In this document: positions 42,590 to 55,128 of the stretch, in pieces | Numbering within the stretch: position 1 is the stretch's first letter | Layout: each line of letters begins with the position of its first letter | NCBI RefSeq assembly: GCF_963678635.1 | Contig: NC_087071.1 | Location: 26,709,378-26,773,377, forward strand | Length of the DNA: 64,000 nucleotides | Source: Symsagittifera roscoffensis | Lineage: Eukaryota > Xenacoelomorpha > Acoela > Convolutidae | Direction of reading: 5' to 3' | Translations under genes and position numbers: made by a program | The notes under the pieces: generated by a model | What the model was told of the DNA's origin: nothing | The model's input: only the letters and a program-made list of their open reading frames with translations | The model's database searches: none

Positions 42590-43420
42590 CCTGAGAGTAG
42601 TGTCCCAAGGCTAGTGTCCCAAGGCTAGTGTCCCAAGACAACTGTCCCAAGGCTAGTGTCCCAAGGCTAGTGTCCCAAGACTACTGTCCCAAGGCTAGTG
42701 TCCCAGGACTACTGTCCCAAGGCTAGTGTCCCAAGGCTAGTGTCCCAAGACTACTGTCCCAAGGCTAGTGTCCCAAGACTACTGTCCCAAGGCTAGTGTC
42801 CCAAGACTACTGTCCCAAGGCTAGTGTCCCAAGGCTAGTGTCCCAAGACTACTGTCCCAAGGCTAGTGTCCCAAGGCTAGTGTCCCAAGGCTAGTGTCCC
42901 AAGGCTAGTGTCCCAAGACTACTGTCCCAAGGCTAGTGTCCCAAGGCTAGTGTCCCAAGACTACTGTCCCAAGGCTAGTGTCCCAAGGCTAGTGTCCCAA
43001 GACTACTGTCCCAAGACTACTATCCCAAGGCTAGTGTCCCAAGACTACTGTCCCAAGACCACTGTCCCAAGACCCTTGTCCCAAGACCCTGTCCCAAGAC
43101 CCTGTCCCAAGACCCTTGTCCCAAGACCATTGTCCCAAGACCCTTGTCCCAAGACCACTGTCCCAAGACCACTGTCCCAAGACCACTGTCCCAAGACCAC
43201 TGTCCCAAGACCACTGTCCCAAGACCACTGTCCCAAGACCACTGTCCCAAGACCACTGTCCCAAGACCCTGTCCCAAGACCACTGTCCCAAGACCACTGT
43301 CCCAAGACCCTGTCCCAAGCCCACTGTCCCAAGACCACTGTCCCAAGACTGTATCAAGACTGTTCTGGTCCAACACTGTCCCAGGACTTCTTTGGCACTG
43401 TCCCAAGGCTGTTGACAATT
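42590..43420. repeat. 14-bp minisatellite in the giant-element leader
   Basis: More than 50 tandem units. Two variants dominate: CCCAAGGCTAGTGT, mixed with CCCAAGACTACTGT, from ~42,600 to 43,040, and CCCAAGACCACTGT from ~43,040 to 43,340, with some 13-base units. Because 14 is not divisible by 3 and the unit lacks stop codons, several frames stay open on both strands; these are not genes. Confidence 0.95.
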
Positions 43421-44284
43421 GTCTGAGCGGTGGGGCTTCTCTCTTCTTTGTTATGGGGACTTCTTGATTCACTGTACCTTGTACCACCACTCAAGCTCTA
43501 GTAAAATTTCCCCAAAAACCCTCTCTTAAAAGCCAAATGCTGACCTCCCTTTTTTCTTATTTCTTTTTAGTTACCTCTATTTCAATGTTCCAAGCAACTT
43601 GAGACCAAAACCTGTGCGCAGGTATCTTGTGATCACCTGTTCGTATACAAACTAAACACAAATCCACCCCAAAATGCAACAAAAAATCCAATCCAGAAAA
43701 AGTAATAAAAAGGGAAAGATGAGCCCACCTAAAATTCAAAGGTGACAAATGTCTACCTTCTATCGAAAAAATGTCTGGTACCTAATTGCCACGCGTTTCC
43801 TTCCCCCCTGCTAGCGATCTTATGGGGTATCACAAAAACTGTCTATGTCCGTTTCCCCCTACCGATCCGACCAGGGTACCTACCTTAACCTAATTCCAAT
43901 TTTGGATATCCGTTTCCTATGACCAACGCGTGTAAATGACTAATGTAACTAAATCAACGATGTCGACCAATTAGTTACTCTAATTTCTCCCCTTTTTACA
44001 ATTTACAACCGCCAACCTCTAACTTAACCAGCCCCCCTTCTAACCTCCCCCCTTTTTAGCCCCCCTTCTTAAGCCTAAAATCACCTTAAGCGCCGGGTGC
44101 TAAACCTCTCAAGAGAAAACCGTAGACCTGTCTCCAGGCCTGCTCAAGTAAAAACGTTTCTCAAAACCGGGGGATATCGCTTATCCAATTTTACACTTAT
44201 TTCCTATAATGTATTATGAGTTTTAACGATACCCGTTCTGCCCAACTTGAGAACTCGAGAACTGCCAAATCCCTCTTGGCTGCT

Positions 44285-44490
44285 TTCCCACTCGACTGAT
44301 CACCTGTTCCAGCTCAGTCTCCTATTGGTTCAGTCTCCTACAGCTCAAGTTTTCCTGAACCAGTTTCCCACTCGGCCGGTCACCTGTTCCAGTCGAGTCT
44401 CCTATTGGTTCAGATCAAGTGCTCCTGAACAGCCTTCCCACTCGGCTGGTCACCTCTTCCAGTCAAGTCTCCTTGTTGTCCAGCTAAGTT
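44285..44490. repeat. Tandem repeat, three 70-80-bp units, in the leader
   Basis: TTCCCACTCG starts at 44,285, 44,365 and 44,435. Each is followed by TCACCTSTTCCAG and TCTCCT-like segments; the copies are diverged and differ by a ~10-base deletion. Confidence 0.8.
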
Positions 44491-44920
44491 CCAAGCAATC
44501 TGAAAATCCTTGACAACGCCCCACACTCGGGCACTTTATTAAGGTTACTGGATTAAATTACTAGGTTGATCGAAACGATCGAACTTGTAAAACAGTATGG
44601 GTATACTATTTAATTAATATAAAGGTTTGATCCAACTAATCTGGTGTCAAAGTCACTGTCTTTTTTCGTTTTATGGTTTTTGTTCCTTTTTGTCTTTTTG
44701 CTCGTGTTTTTGTCCCCCTAGTTGCCCCCCTTTACTCGGTTAGCTAAGCCTCGTTCGGAGAGCGTACCAGGAAGTTTTCTTGAGTTTTCTTAAAAAGCTA
44801 TCACGGTACAACCGGAAGGTTTGCACGTTCCTGTCGAACCGTACCGCCGGTACTCTAGAATGGGCATTCAGCCCGAAGCTGTCTCAAGTGGGTTCGACTC
44901 CGTAGTCTTGATGTCGTAAA

Positions 44921-44935
44921 CACCCAGGAGCGCCA
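44921..44935 (-). promoter_or_regulatory. Candidate tRNA primer-binding site
   Basis: In element sense TGGCGCTCCTGGGTG begins 11 bases after the 5' LTR. It starts with TGG, as complementarity to a tRNA CCA end requires. The tRNA is not identified, and an 11-base gap is longer than usual. Confidence 0.35.
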
Positions 44936-44946
44936 TAAAAACACTA

Positions 44947-45850
44947 TGTAACATTCGTCTACTGCAGTCACACATGAGGCTTAAGAAAAATAGGCCCTAT
45001 AACCATTGGCTCAAGAGTCAGGGACACTATCTCTTGTGTTTTTGTACCTCAAATCAGTCGGAGCCAATTCGGTTCGCTTGTGACATGAGACTACGACCCG
45101 TTACAGCTTAAAGGCTACTACTAAAATATCCCCCCACTCTAGAATTAGAAACGTCCCCATACTTGGGTCTCTAGATACCCAAAATACATGAACGCCATTA
45201 AAAACCGGGTCGGAACAATCCGTTAAGTTACTTTTTATTAGACAGTGGAACTTTGATCCATTTCAGATGGATCAACCTAAAACTCGCCTTACCTCAACAT
45301 AACAATTATAAAACACACTCTAGAAATTTAAATTAGTACTCACATTGTAGCACGCTCAAGAACCAGGAAGTAAATAAGTCGGTGAGCAACTCAAGAATTA
45401 ATAAAGTAACTAAAATGAGTTTAATGTTAGTCAGTTTTAATAACAAGAACAAGTTTTTACTCTAGACTGTAAGTTCTCGTGAACCATTGGGACACTCTAG
45501 CTGTCCACCTTTCCACCGAAGGTTCACTCTGGTCCAGTTAATAATAGTACTCCAATCACAACAATCCGGTTCGTGGGAATGCGCTCGTCTCTGTTTTAGA
45601 TGGCACAGCTCTACTCTCGATTATTATTGCTACTGAAATTGCGAATAGCAATTTCCCACTGATTTTTCTAGCAACTTTCCCGCTATTGTCACTCTATCGT
45701 TCTGACTTCTCTTTTCTGATTTTCAGTTATCGCGAGAAAATCGTGCATGACAGGTTCCATTCGAAATTTTGAAAAATTAAATTTAACTCCAAAATTAAGT
45801 GCTTTTTGTTTCTCTCAAGGTCAAACTTCCAAATATGACCGACTGGCACA
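44947..45850 (-). repeat. 5' LTR of the giant element
   Basis: 904 bases, TG...CA termini, matching 22,790-23,692. Its outer edge at 45,850 abuts Penelope-derived repeat sequence beginning CCAGCAGCATTAATTGAC. Confidence 0.95.
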
Positions 45851-48800
45851 CCAGCAGCATTAATTGACTTACATTAGAGGCGCTGCACATTAGGAAAGAG
45901 AAACCGTCAATTAACACGCGCGACCAGTTTAGAAGAAGGGAGCTGACACTAAGGCTACAGTTCCAAAATCGAAGAAAATTTGGCTGAAATAAAAAAAGTT
46001 GAAACAATTTACATGTTAGCGAAAAAAAAAAATTTGAAACCTCTCAGAAATGTTTGGCTATGACTTGAAAAAATTGTTACATCAAACTTAATACATGATT
46101 TCAGCAATAATTGTGAAATTCGGATTGTTTAATTTTTTTTCATTTTTGGAAAAATGACATTTGAATTTTGTTATGATATTTGATGATTTTGTACAGATAG
46201 TTTAAATCTTTGGCTGAAACAAAACGAAACTGCATTATCGAGGGATATTCCCGAAATTTTTATGCCTGAAAATTTTTTTTAATACAATTAGAAGAGTGCA
46301 AAAAGGAGGTCACCTACAGGTCAATAGGTGTGGAATGTGATTGCTGTTTGAACTGGTATTAGGTAAAATGCGGTGATGAATCAGATGATGAGAATTGAAA
46401 TATAAGTGAAACCGTCTCGTACTGTAGAAAATGCATCGATATATAGGAGAAAAATAAGTCAGTGCAGCAAGCTAAGTCTTTTCTTCGTTACGTTGACAAT
46501 ATATTTTAAACTGTGAAAGGTGATCCTGAAGAGGTGCTACGGTGGAAAACTTACTGCAACCAATTTAACAGTTTGGTACTAAACTCATCTGGAAACTGGA
46601 ATTTTTGGATTGATTTTTTAGTATTGAAAAAGAAACAGGAAAATTAAATGTGGATGGTATCAAAATCCAACAGATACAGGTACTATACTAAATTTCAGTA
46701 GTTGGTTCCTTCAATACAAGAAAAATTTGATTGAAGAAACTGATCACCGTGTATTCGGCAGTACTTATACATGGAAAAGTGGTTGGATAACCAATATTCA
46801 GAAAACTTGTGGTCGCGAGTTGAATCGCGAGCCCTGAAAACATCGTCGGGCAGGGCAAAAACAAAACAAAACTCGGCTGAGAAAGGAAAACCATGTGGTT
46901 TTAGGTGCGATTCACCACCCAAATTGTCTTTCCTATATGGGAAGAACCTTAGCCAGACATTAGCGAGAAAAGTGCGCAATAACATCATTGCGCAGACGAT
47001 ATTCATTACGCGGAAAATTAATACTTGTATGCTCTTTTTAAGATCTCTTTCTCCAGTGAACTGATATCAAAAGTGGTGTACAGTCTGAAAACTTGTGGCA
47101 AATCCATCTATTTTGGTAAAATGGTCGAACGTCACTAAAAACAACACGTAGATTGAGGAACACCGAAAAGAGGATACACCAGTTGGACAGCAAATAAGGA
47201 AGTGTGCTAGTGATAGTGTCAAACCGGAGTTTAATTGGAAGATAATCGACCAATCCTCCAGCAGCATTAATTGACTTACATTAGAGGCGCTGCACATTAG
47301 GAAAGAGAAACCGTCAATTAACACGCGCGACGAGTTTAGAAGAAGGGAGCTGACACTAAGGCTACAGTTCCAAAAACGAAGAAAATTTGGCTGAAATAAA
47401 AAAAATTGAAACAATTTACATGTTAGCGAAAAAAAAAAATTTGAAACCTCTCAGAAATGTTTGGCTATGACTTGAAAAAATTGTTACATCAAACTTAATA
47501 CATGATTTCAGCTATAATTGTGAAATTCGGATTGTTTAATTTTTTTCATTTTTGGAAAAATGACATTTGAATTTTTTTATGATATTTGATGATTTTGTAC
47601 AGATAGTTTAAATCTTTGGCTGAAACAAAACGAAACTGCATTATCGAGGGATATTCCCGAAATTTTTATGCCTGAAAATTTTTTTTAATACAATTAGAAG
47701 AGTGCAAAAAGGAGGTCACGTACAGGTCAATAGGTGTGGAATGTGATTGCTGTTTGAACTGGTATTAGGTAAAATGCGGTGATGAATCAGATGATGAGAA
47801 TTGAAATATAAGTGAAACCGTCTCGTACTGTAGAAAATGCATCGATATATAGGAGAAAAATAAGTCAGTGCAGCAAGCTAAGTCTTTTCTTCGTTACGTT
47901 GACAATATATTTTAAACTGTGAAAGGTGATCCTGAAGAGGTGCTACGGTGGAAAACTTACTGCAACCAATTTAACAGTTTGGTACTAAACTCATCTGGAA
48001 ACTGGAATTTTTGGATTGATTTTTTAGTATTGAAAAAGAAACAGGAAAATTAAATGTGGATGGTATCAAAATCCAACAGATACAGGTACTATACTAAATT
48101 TCAGTAGTTGGTTCCTTCAATACAAGAAAAATTTGATTGAAGAAACTGATCACCGTGTATTCGGCAGTACTTATACATGGAAAAGTGGTTGGATAACCAA
48201 TATTCAGAAAACTTGTGGTCGCGAGTTGAATCGCGAGCCCTGAAAACATCGTCGGGCAGGGCAAAAACAAAACAAAACTCGGCTGAGAAAGGAAAACCAT
48301 GTGGTTTTAGGTGCGATTCACCACCCAAATTGTCTTTCCTATATGGGAAGAACCTTAGCCAGACATTAGCGAGAAAAGTGCGCAATAACATCATTGCGCA
48401 GACGATATTCATTACGCGGAAAATTAATACTTGTATGCTCTTTTTAAGATCTCTTTCTCCAGTGAACTGATATCAAAAGTGGTGTACAGTCTGAAAACTT
48501 GTGGCAAATCCATCTATTTTGGTAAAATGGTCGAACGTCACTAAAAACAACACGTAGATTGAGGAACACCGAAAAGAGGATACACCAGTTGGACAGCAAA
48601 TAAGGAAGTGTGCTAGTGATAGTGTCAAACCGGAGTTTAATTGGAAGATAATCGACCAATCCTCCAGCAGCATTAATTGACTTACATTAGAGGCGCTGCA
48701 CATTAGGAAAGAGAAACCGTCAATTAACACGCGCGACGAGTTTAGAAGAAGGGAGCTGACACTAAGGCTACAGTTCCAAAATCGAAGAAATTTAGCTAAA

Positions 48801-51800
48801 ATAAGAAAAATTGAAACAATTTACATGTTAGCGGAAAAAAAAAAGAAAAAGTTGAAAACTCTCAGAAATGTTTGGCCATAAATTGAAAAAATTTTTACAT
48901 CAAACTTAATACATGATTTCAGCAATAATTGTGAAATTCGGATTGTTTAATTTTTTTCAGTTGTGGAAAAATGACATATTTGAATTTTTTAATGATATTT
49001 GATGATTTTGTACAGATAGTTTAAATCTTTGGCTGAAACAGTACGAAACTGCATTATCGAGGGATATTCCCGAAATTTTTATGCACGAAAACTTTTTTTA
49101 ATACAATTAGAAGAGTGCAAAAAGGAGGTCACGTACAGATCAATAGGTGTGGAATGTGATTGCTGTTTGAACTGGTATTAGGTAAAATGCGGTGATGAAT
49201 CAGATGATGAGAATTGAAATATAAGTGAAACCGTCTGGTACTGTAGAAAATGCATCGATATAAAGGAGAAAAATAAGTCAGTGCAGCAAGCTAAGTCTTT
49301 TCTCCGTTACGTTGACAATATATTTTAAACTGTGAAAGATGATCCTGAAGAGGTGCTACGGTGGAAAACTTACTGCATCCAATTGAACAGTTTGACACTA
49401 AACTCATCTGGGAATGGAATTTTTGGATTGGCATTTTAGTATTGAAAAATAAACAGGAAAATTAAATGTGGATGGTATCAAAATCCAACAGATACAGGTA
49501 CCATACTAAATTTCAGTAGTTGGTTCCTTCAATACAAGAAAATTTTGTTTGAAGAAACTGATCAACGTGTATTCGGCAGCACTTATACATGGAAATGTGG
49601 TTGGATAACCAATATCCACAAAATTTGTGGTGGCGAGTTGAATCGCGAGCCCTGAAAACATCGTCGGGCAGGGCAAAACCAAAAAAACATGACTGAGAAA
49701 GAAAAACCATGTGGTTTTAGGAGCGATTCACCACTCAAATTTTTTTCCTATGTCGGACGAGTCACAGCCAGACAATAGCGAGAAAAGTGTGCGATAACAT
49801 GATTGCGCACATCATATTCATTACTCGGAAAATTAAAACTTGTATGCTCTTATGGGATCTCACTTCTCCAGTGAACTGAAATCAAAAGTGGTGTACAGCC
49901 TAAAAAATTGTGGCAAATCAACCTATTTTGGTAAAATGGTTGAAAATGACTAAAAACAACACATAGATTGAGTAACACCGAAAAGAGGATACCCCATTTG
50001 GACAGCAAATAAGGAAGTGTGCAGAGCTAGTGGTAAACCGAAAATTTAATCGGAAGATAATCGACCAATCCTCCAGCAGCATTAATTGACTTACATTAGA
50101 GGCGCTGCACATTAGGAAAGAGAAACCGTCAATTAACACGCGCGACGAGTTTAGAAGAAGGGAGCTGACACTAAGGCTACAGTTCCAAAATCGAAGAAAT
50201 TTGGCTGAAATAAGAAAAGTTGAAACAATTTACCTTTTTTTTTGGTAAACCGAAAATTTGAAAACCCTCAGAAATGTTTGGCTATAATTTGAAAAAATTG
50301 TTACATCAAATTTAATACATGATTTCAGCAATAATTGTGAAATTCGGATTGTTTATTTTTTTTCATTTTTGGGAAAATGACATTTGAATTTTGTTATGAT
50401 ATTTGATGAATTTGTACAGATAGTTTAAATCTTTGGCTGAAACAAAACAAAACTGCATTATCGAGGGATATTACCGAAATTTTTATGCCTGAAAATTTTT
50501 TTTAATACAATTAGAAGAGTGCAAAAAGGAGGTCACGTACAGGTCAATAGGTGTGGAATGTGATTGCTGTTTGAACTGGTATTAGGTAAAATGCGGTGAT
50601 GAATCAGATGATGAGAATTGGAATATAAGTGAAACCGTCTGGTGTTGTAGAAAATGCATCGATATATAGGAGAAAGTTAAGTCAGTGCAGCAAGCTAAGT
50701 CTATTCTCCGTTACGTTGACAATTTATTTTAAACTGTGAAAGGTGATCCTGAAGAGGTGCTACGGTGGAAAACTTACTGCATCCAATTTAACAGTTTGAT
50801 ACTAAACTCATCTGGGAATTGGAATTTTTGGATTGATTTTTTAGTATTGAAAAAGAAACAGGAAAATTAAATGTAGATGGTATCAAAATCCAACAGATAC
50901 AGGTACCATACTAAATTTCAGTAGTTGGTTCCTACAATACAAGAAAATATTGTTTGAAGAAACTGATCACCGTGTATTCCGCAGCACTTATACATGGAAA
51001 TGTGGTTGGATAACCAATATCCACAAAATTCGTGGTCGCGATTTGAATCGCGAGCCCTGAAAACATCGTCGGGCAGGGCAAAACCAAAAAAACATGGCTG
51101 AGAAAGAAAAACCATGTGGTTTTAGGAGCGATTCACCACTCAAATTTTTTTCCTATGTCGGACGAGTCACAGCCAGACAATAGCGAGAAAAGTGTGCGAT
51201 AACATGATTGCGCACATCATACTCATTACTCGGAAAGTTCAAACTTGTATGCTCTTATAGGATCTCACTTCTCCAGTGAACTGAAATCAAAAGTGGTGTA
51301 CAGCCTAAAAATTGTGGCAAATCCATCTATTTTGGTAAAATGGTTGAAAATGACTAAAAACAACACATAGATTGAGTAACACCGAAAAGAGGATACCCCA
51401 TTTGGACAGCAAATAAGGAAGTGTGCAGAGCTAGTGGTAAACCGAAAATTTAATCGGAAGATAATCGACCAATCCTCCAGCAGCATTAATTGACTTACAT
51501 TAGAGGCGCTGCACATTCGGAAAGAGAAACCGTCAATTAACACGCGCGACCAGTTTAGAAGAAGGGAGCTGACACTAAGGCTACAGTTTCAAAATCGAAG
51601 AAAAATTGGCTGAAATAAAAAAAGTTGAAACAATTTACATGTTAGCGAAAAAAAAAAAAATTTGAAACCTCTCAGAAATGTTTAGCTATGACTTGAAAAA
51701 ATTGTTACATCAAACTTAATACATGATTTCAGCAATAATTGTGAAATTCGGATTGTTTAATTTTTTTCATTTTTGGAAAAATGACATTTGAATTTTGTTA

Positions 51801-54800
51801 TGATATTTGATGATTTTGTACAGATAGTTTAAATCTTTGGCTGAAACAAAACGAAACTGCATTATCGAGGGATATTCCCGAAATTTTTATGCCTGAAAAT
51901 GTTTTTAAATACAATTAGAAGAGTGCAAAAAGGAGGTCACGTACAGGTCAATAGGTGTGGAATGTGATTGCTGTTTGAACTGGTATTAGGTAAAATGCGG
52001 TGATGAATCAGATGATGAGAATTGGAATATAAGTGAAACCGTCTGGTACTGTAGAAAATGCATCGATATAAAGGAGAAAAATAAGTCAGTGCAGCAAGCT
52101 AAGTCTTTTCTCCGTTACGTTGACAATATATTTTAAACTGTGAAAGATGATCCTGAAGAGGTGCTACGGTGGAAAACTTACTGCATCCAATTTAACAGTT
52201 TGACACTAAACTCATCTGGGAATTGGAATTTTTGGATTGATTTTTTAGTATTGAAAAAGAAACAGGAAAATTAAATGTAGATTGTATCAAAATCCAACAG
52301 ATACAGGTACCATACTAAATTTCAGTAGTTGGTTCCTCCAATACAACAAAATTTTGTTTGAAGAAACTGATCCCCGTTTATTCCGCAGCACTTATACATG
52401 GAAATGTGGTTGGATAACCAATATCCAGAAAATTCGTGGTCGCGATTTGAATCGCGAGCCCTGAAAACATCGTCGGGCAGGGCAAAACCAAAAAAACATG
52501 GCTGAGAAAGAAAAACCATGTGGTTTTAGGAGCGATTCACCACTCAAATTTTTTTTCCTATATCGGACGAATCACAGCCAGACAATAGCGAGAAAAGTGC
52601 GCGATAACATCATTGCGCACATCATATTTATTACGCGTAAAATTAATACTTGTATGCTCTTTTTAGGATCTCACTTCTCCAGTGAACTGAAATCAAAAGT
52701 GGTGTACAGCCTAAAAAATTGTGGCAAATCCATCTATTTTGGTAAAATGGTTGAACATCACTAAAAACAACACATAGATCGAGTAACACCGAAAAGAGGA
52801 TACCCCATTTGGAGAGCAAATAAGAAAGTGTGCAGAGATAGTGGTAAGCCGGAAAATTAATTGGAAGATAATCGACCAATCCTCCAGCAGCATTAATTGA
52901 CTTACATTAGAGGCGCTGCACATTAGGAAAGAGAAACCGTCAATGAACATGCGCGACGAGTTTAGAAGAAGGGAGCTGACACTAAGTCTACAGTTCCAAA
53001 ATCGAAGAAATTTAGCTAAAATAAGAAAAATTGAAACAATTTACATGTTAGCGAAAAAAAAAGAAAAAGTTGAAAACTCTCAGAAATGTTTGGCCATAAT
53101 TTGAAAAAATTGTTACATCAAACTTAATACATAATTTTAGCAATGATTGTGAAATTCTGATTGTTTTTTTTCACTTTTGGAAAAATGACGTATTTGAGTT
53201 TTGTTATGATATTTGATGATTTTGTACAGATAGTTTAAATCTTTGGCTGAAACAGTACGAAACTGCATTATCGAGGGATATTCCCGAAATTTTTATGCAC
53301 GAAATTTTTTTTTAATACAATTAGAAGAGTGCAAAAAGGAGGTCACGTACAGGTCAATAGGTGTGGAATGTGATTGCTGTTTGAATTGGTATTAGGTAAA
53401 ATGCGGTGATGAATCAGATGATGAGAATTGAAATACAAGTGATGATATTTGATGATTTTGTACAGATAGTTTAAATCTTTGGCTGAAACAGTACAAAACT
53501 GCATTATCGAGGGATGTTCCCAAAATTTTTACGCCCGAAAAAAATTTTTAATAGAATTAGAAAGAGTGCAAAAAGAAGGTCACATACAGGTCAAAATCCA
53601 ACAGATACAGGTACCATACTAAGTTTCAGTAGTTGGTTCCTTGAATACAAGAAAATTTTGTTTGAAGAAACTGATCACCGTGTATTCCGCAGCACTTATA
53701 CATGGAAATGTGGTTGGATAACCAATATCCAGAAAATTCGTGGTCGCGATTTGAATCGTGAGCCCTGAAAACATCGTCGGGCAGGGCAAAACCAAAAAAA
53801 AACATGGCTGAGAAAGAAAAACCATGTGGTTTTAGGAGCGATTCACTACTCAAATTTTTTTTCCTATATCGGACGAATCACAGCCAGACAATAGCGAGAA
53901 AAGTGCGCGATAACATCTTTGCGCACATCATATTCATTACGCGGAAAATTATTACTTGTATGCTCTTTTTAGGATCTCACTTCTCCAGTGAACTGAAATC
54001 AAAAGTGGCGTACAGCCTAAAAATCTGTGGCAAATCCATCTATTTTGGTAAAATGGTTGAACATCACTAAAAACAACACATAGATTGAGTAACACCGAAA
54101 AGAGGATACCCCATTTGGACAGCAAATAAGGAAGTGTGCAGAGATATTGAGGAAATTTAATTGGAAGATAATCGACCAATCCTCCAGCAGCATTAATTGA
54201 CTTACATTAGAGGCCCTGCTCATTAAGAAAGAGAAACCGTCAATTAACACGCGCGACGAGTTTAGAAGAAGGGAGCTGACACTAAGGCTACAGTTCCAAA
54301 ATCGAAGAAATTTAGCTAAAATTAGAAAAATTGAAACAATTTACATGTTAGCGAAAAAAAAAAGAAAAAGTTCAAAACTCTCAGAAATGTTCGGCCATAA
54401 TTTGAAAAAATTGTTACATCAAATTTAATACATAATTTTAGCAATGATTGCGAAATTCTGATTGGTTAGTTTTTTCAGTTTTGGAAAAATGACATATTTG
54501 AAACTTTTTATGATATTTGATGATTTTGTACAGATAGTTTAAATCTTTGGCTGAAACAGTACGAAACTGCATTATCGAGGGATGTTCCCAAAATTTTTAC
54601 GCCCGAAAAAAATTTTTAATAGAATTAGAAAGAGTGCAAAAAGAAGGTCACGTACAGGTCAATAGGCGTGGAATGTGATCGCTGTTTGAACTGGTATCAG
54701 GTAAAATGCGATGATGAATATGATCATGAGTATCAAAATATAAGTGAAACCTTCTGGTACTGTAGAAAATGCATCGCTATATAGGAGAAAAATAAGTCAG

Positions 54801-55128
54801 TGCAGCAAGCTAAGTGTTTTCTTCGTTACGTTGACAATATATTTTAAACTGTGAAAGGTGATCATGAAGAGGTGCCATGGCGGAAAACTTACTGCATCCA
54901 ATTTAACAGTTTGACACAAAACTCGTCTGGAAAATAGGCATTTTTGGATTTACTATTTAGTACTGACAAAAACAGGAAAGTTAACTGTAGATGGTATCAG
55001 AAACAAACAGATACAGGTATTATACTAATTTTTAGAAGTTGGCCCTCTTCAATACAAGAGAAGCGTGATTGAAGGAACTGTTCACCGTGTATTCCGTAGT
55101 ACTTATACTTGAAAAAACTGGTCGGATA
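45851..55128 (+). mobile_element. Tandem array of seven degenerate Penelope-like element units
   Basis: Head-to-tail units start at CCAGCAGC: 45,851, 47,258, 48,664, 50,073, 51,477, 52,884 and 54,184, with lengths 1,404-1,409 except unit 6 (1,300, with an internal deletion/duplication near 53,440) and the truncated unit 7. The plus-strand translation, with frameshifts and stops, shows Penelope-like hallmarks: an RT palm motif read as RYVDN (46,486-46,500 in unit 1) instead of YVDD, the linker PTDTGTILNFSS, then a GIY-YIG C-terminal end with EEHRKEDTPVGQQIRKC, NWKIIDQSS, LEALHIRKEKPSINTRDEF and RRRELTLR. Every copy carries the dead RT motif, so dead copies were amplified in tandem. Units 1 and 2 are almost identical. 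The unit joins the 3' end of one copy to RT palm of the next, so each is 5'-truncated. Confidence 0.8.

Larger units (their letters stand above)
43421..44946 (-). other. 5' leader of the giant element between PBS and minisatellite
   Basis: About 1.5 kb, no supported ORF. It holds a 70-80-base tandem repeat (listed separately), pyrimidine-rich segments with CCCCCTT at 43,990-44,070, and several CTCAAG words. Packaging and translation signals would be expected here but cannot be located by eye. Confidence 0.5.
22790..45850 (-). mobile_element. Giant (23-kb) Ty3/gypsy LTR retrotransposon
   Basis: Two direct repeats, 22,790-23,692 and 44,947-45,850, both TGTAAC...GGCACA on the plus strand, bracket minus-strand gag and pol genes, so the right copy is the 5' LTR. 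Order in element sense: 5' LTR, 2.6-kb leader with a minisatellite, Gag N-terminal ORF, gag, pol, macro-like ORF, coiled-coil ORF, 2,683-aa SGNH ORF, 3' LTR. Typical Ty3/gypsy elements are 5-8 kb; here about half of the length is extra coding capacity. All long ORFs are open and the LTRs differ at only about 8 positions, so the insertion is recent. Flanks show no clear target duplication (CCA at most). The whole unit is in the same orientation as sftb-1. Confidence 0.93.

Noticed and set aside
42590-43420. CRISPR-like array
   Set aside because: There are no unique spacers; it is a simple tandem minisatellite in a eukaryotic retroelement.
43020-43490. Long repetitive ORFs on both strands of the minisatellite
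   Set aside because: A 14-base unit without stop codons keeps all frames open; the peptides are pure repeat products with no other coding character.
46688-54250. Minus-strand ORFs of 65-115 codons recurring in each tandem unit
   Set aside because: They recur only because the unit recurs; the plus strand carries the recognisable Penelope-like protein remains, so these are antisense.
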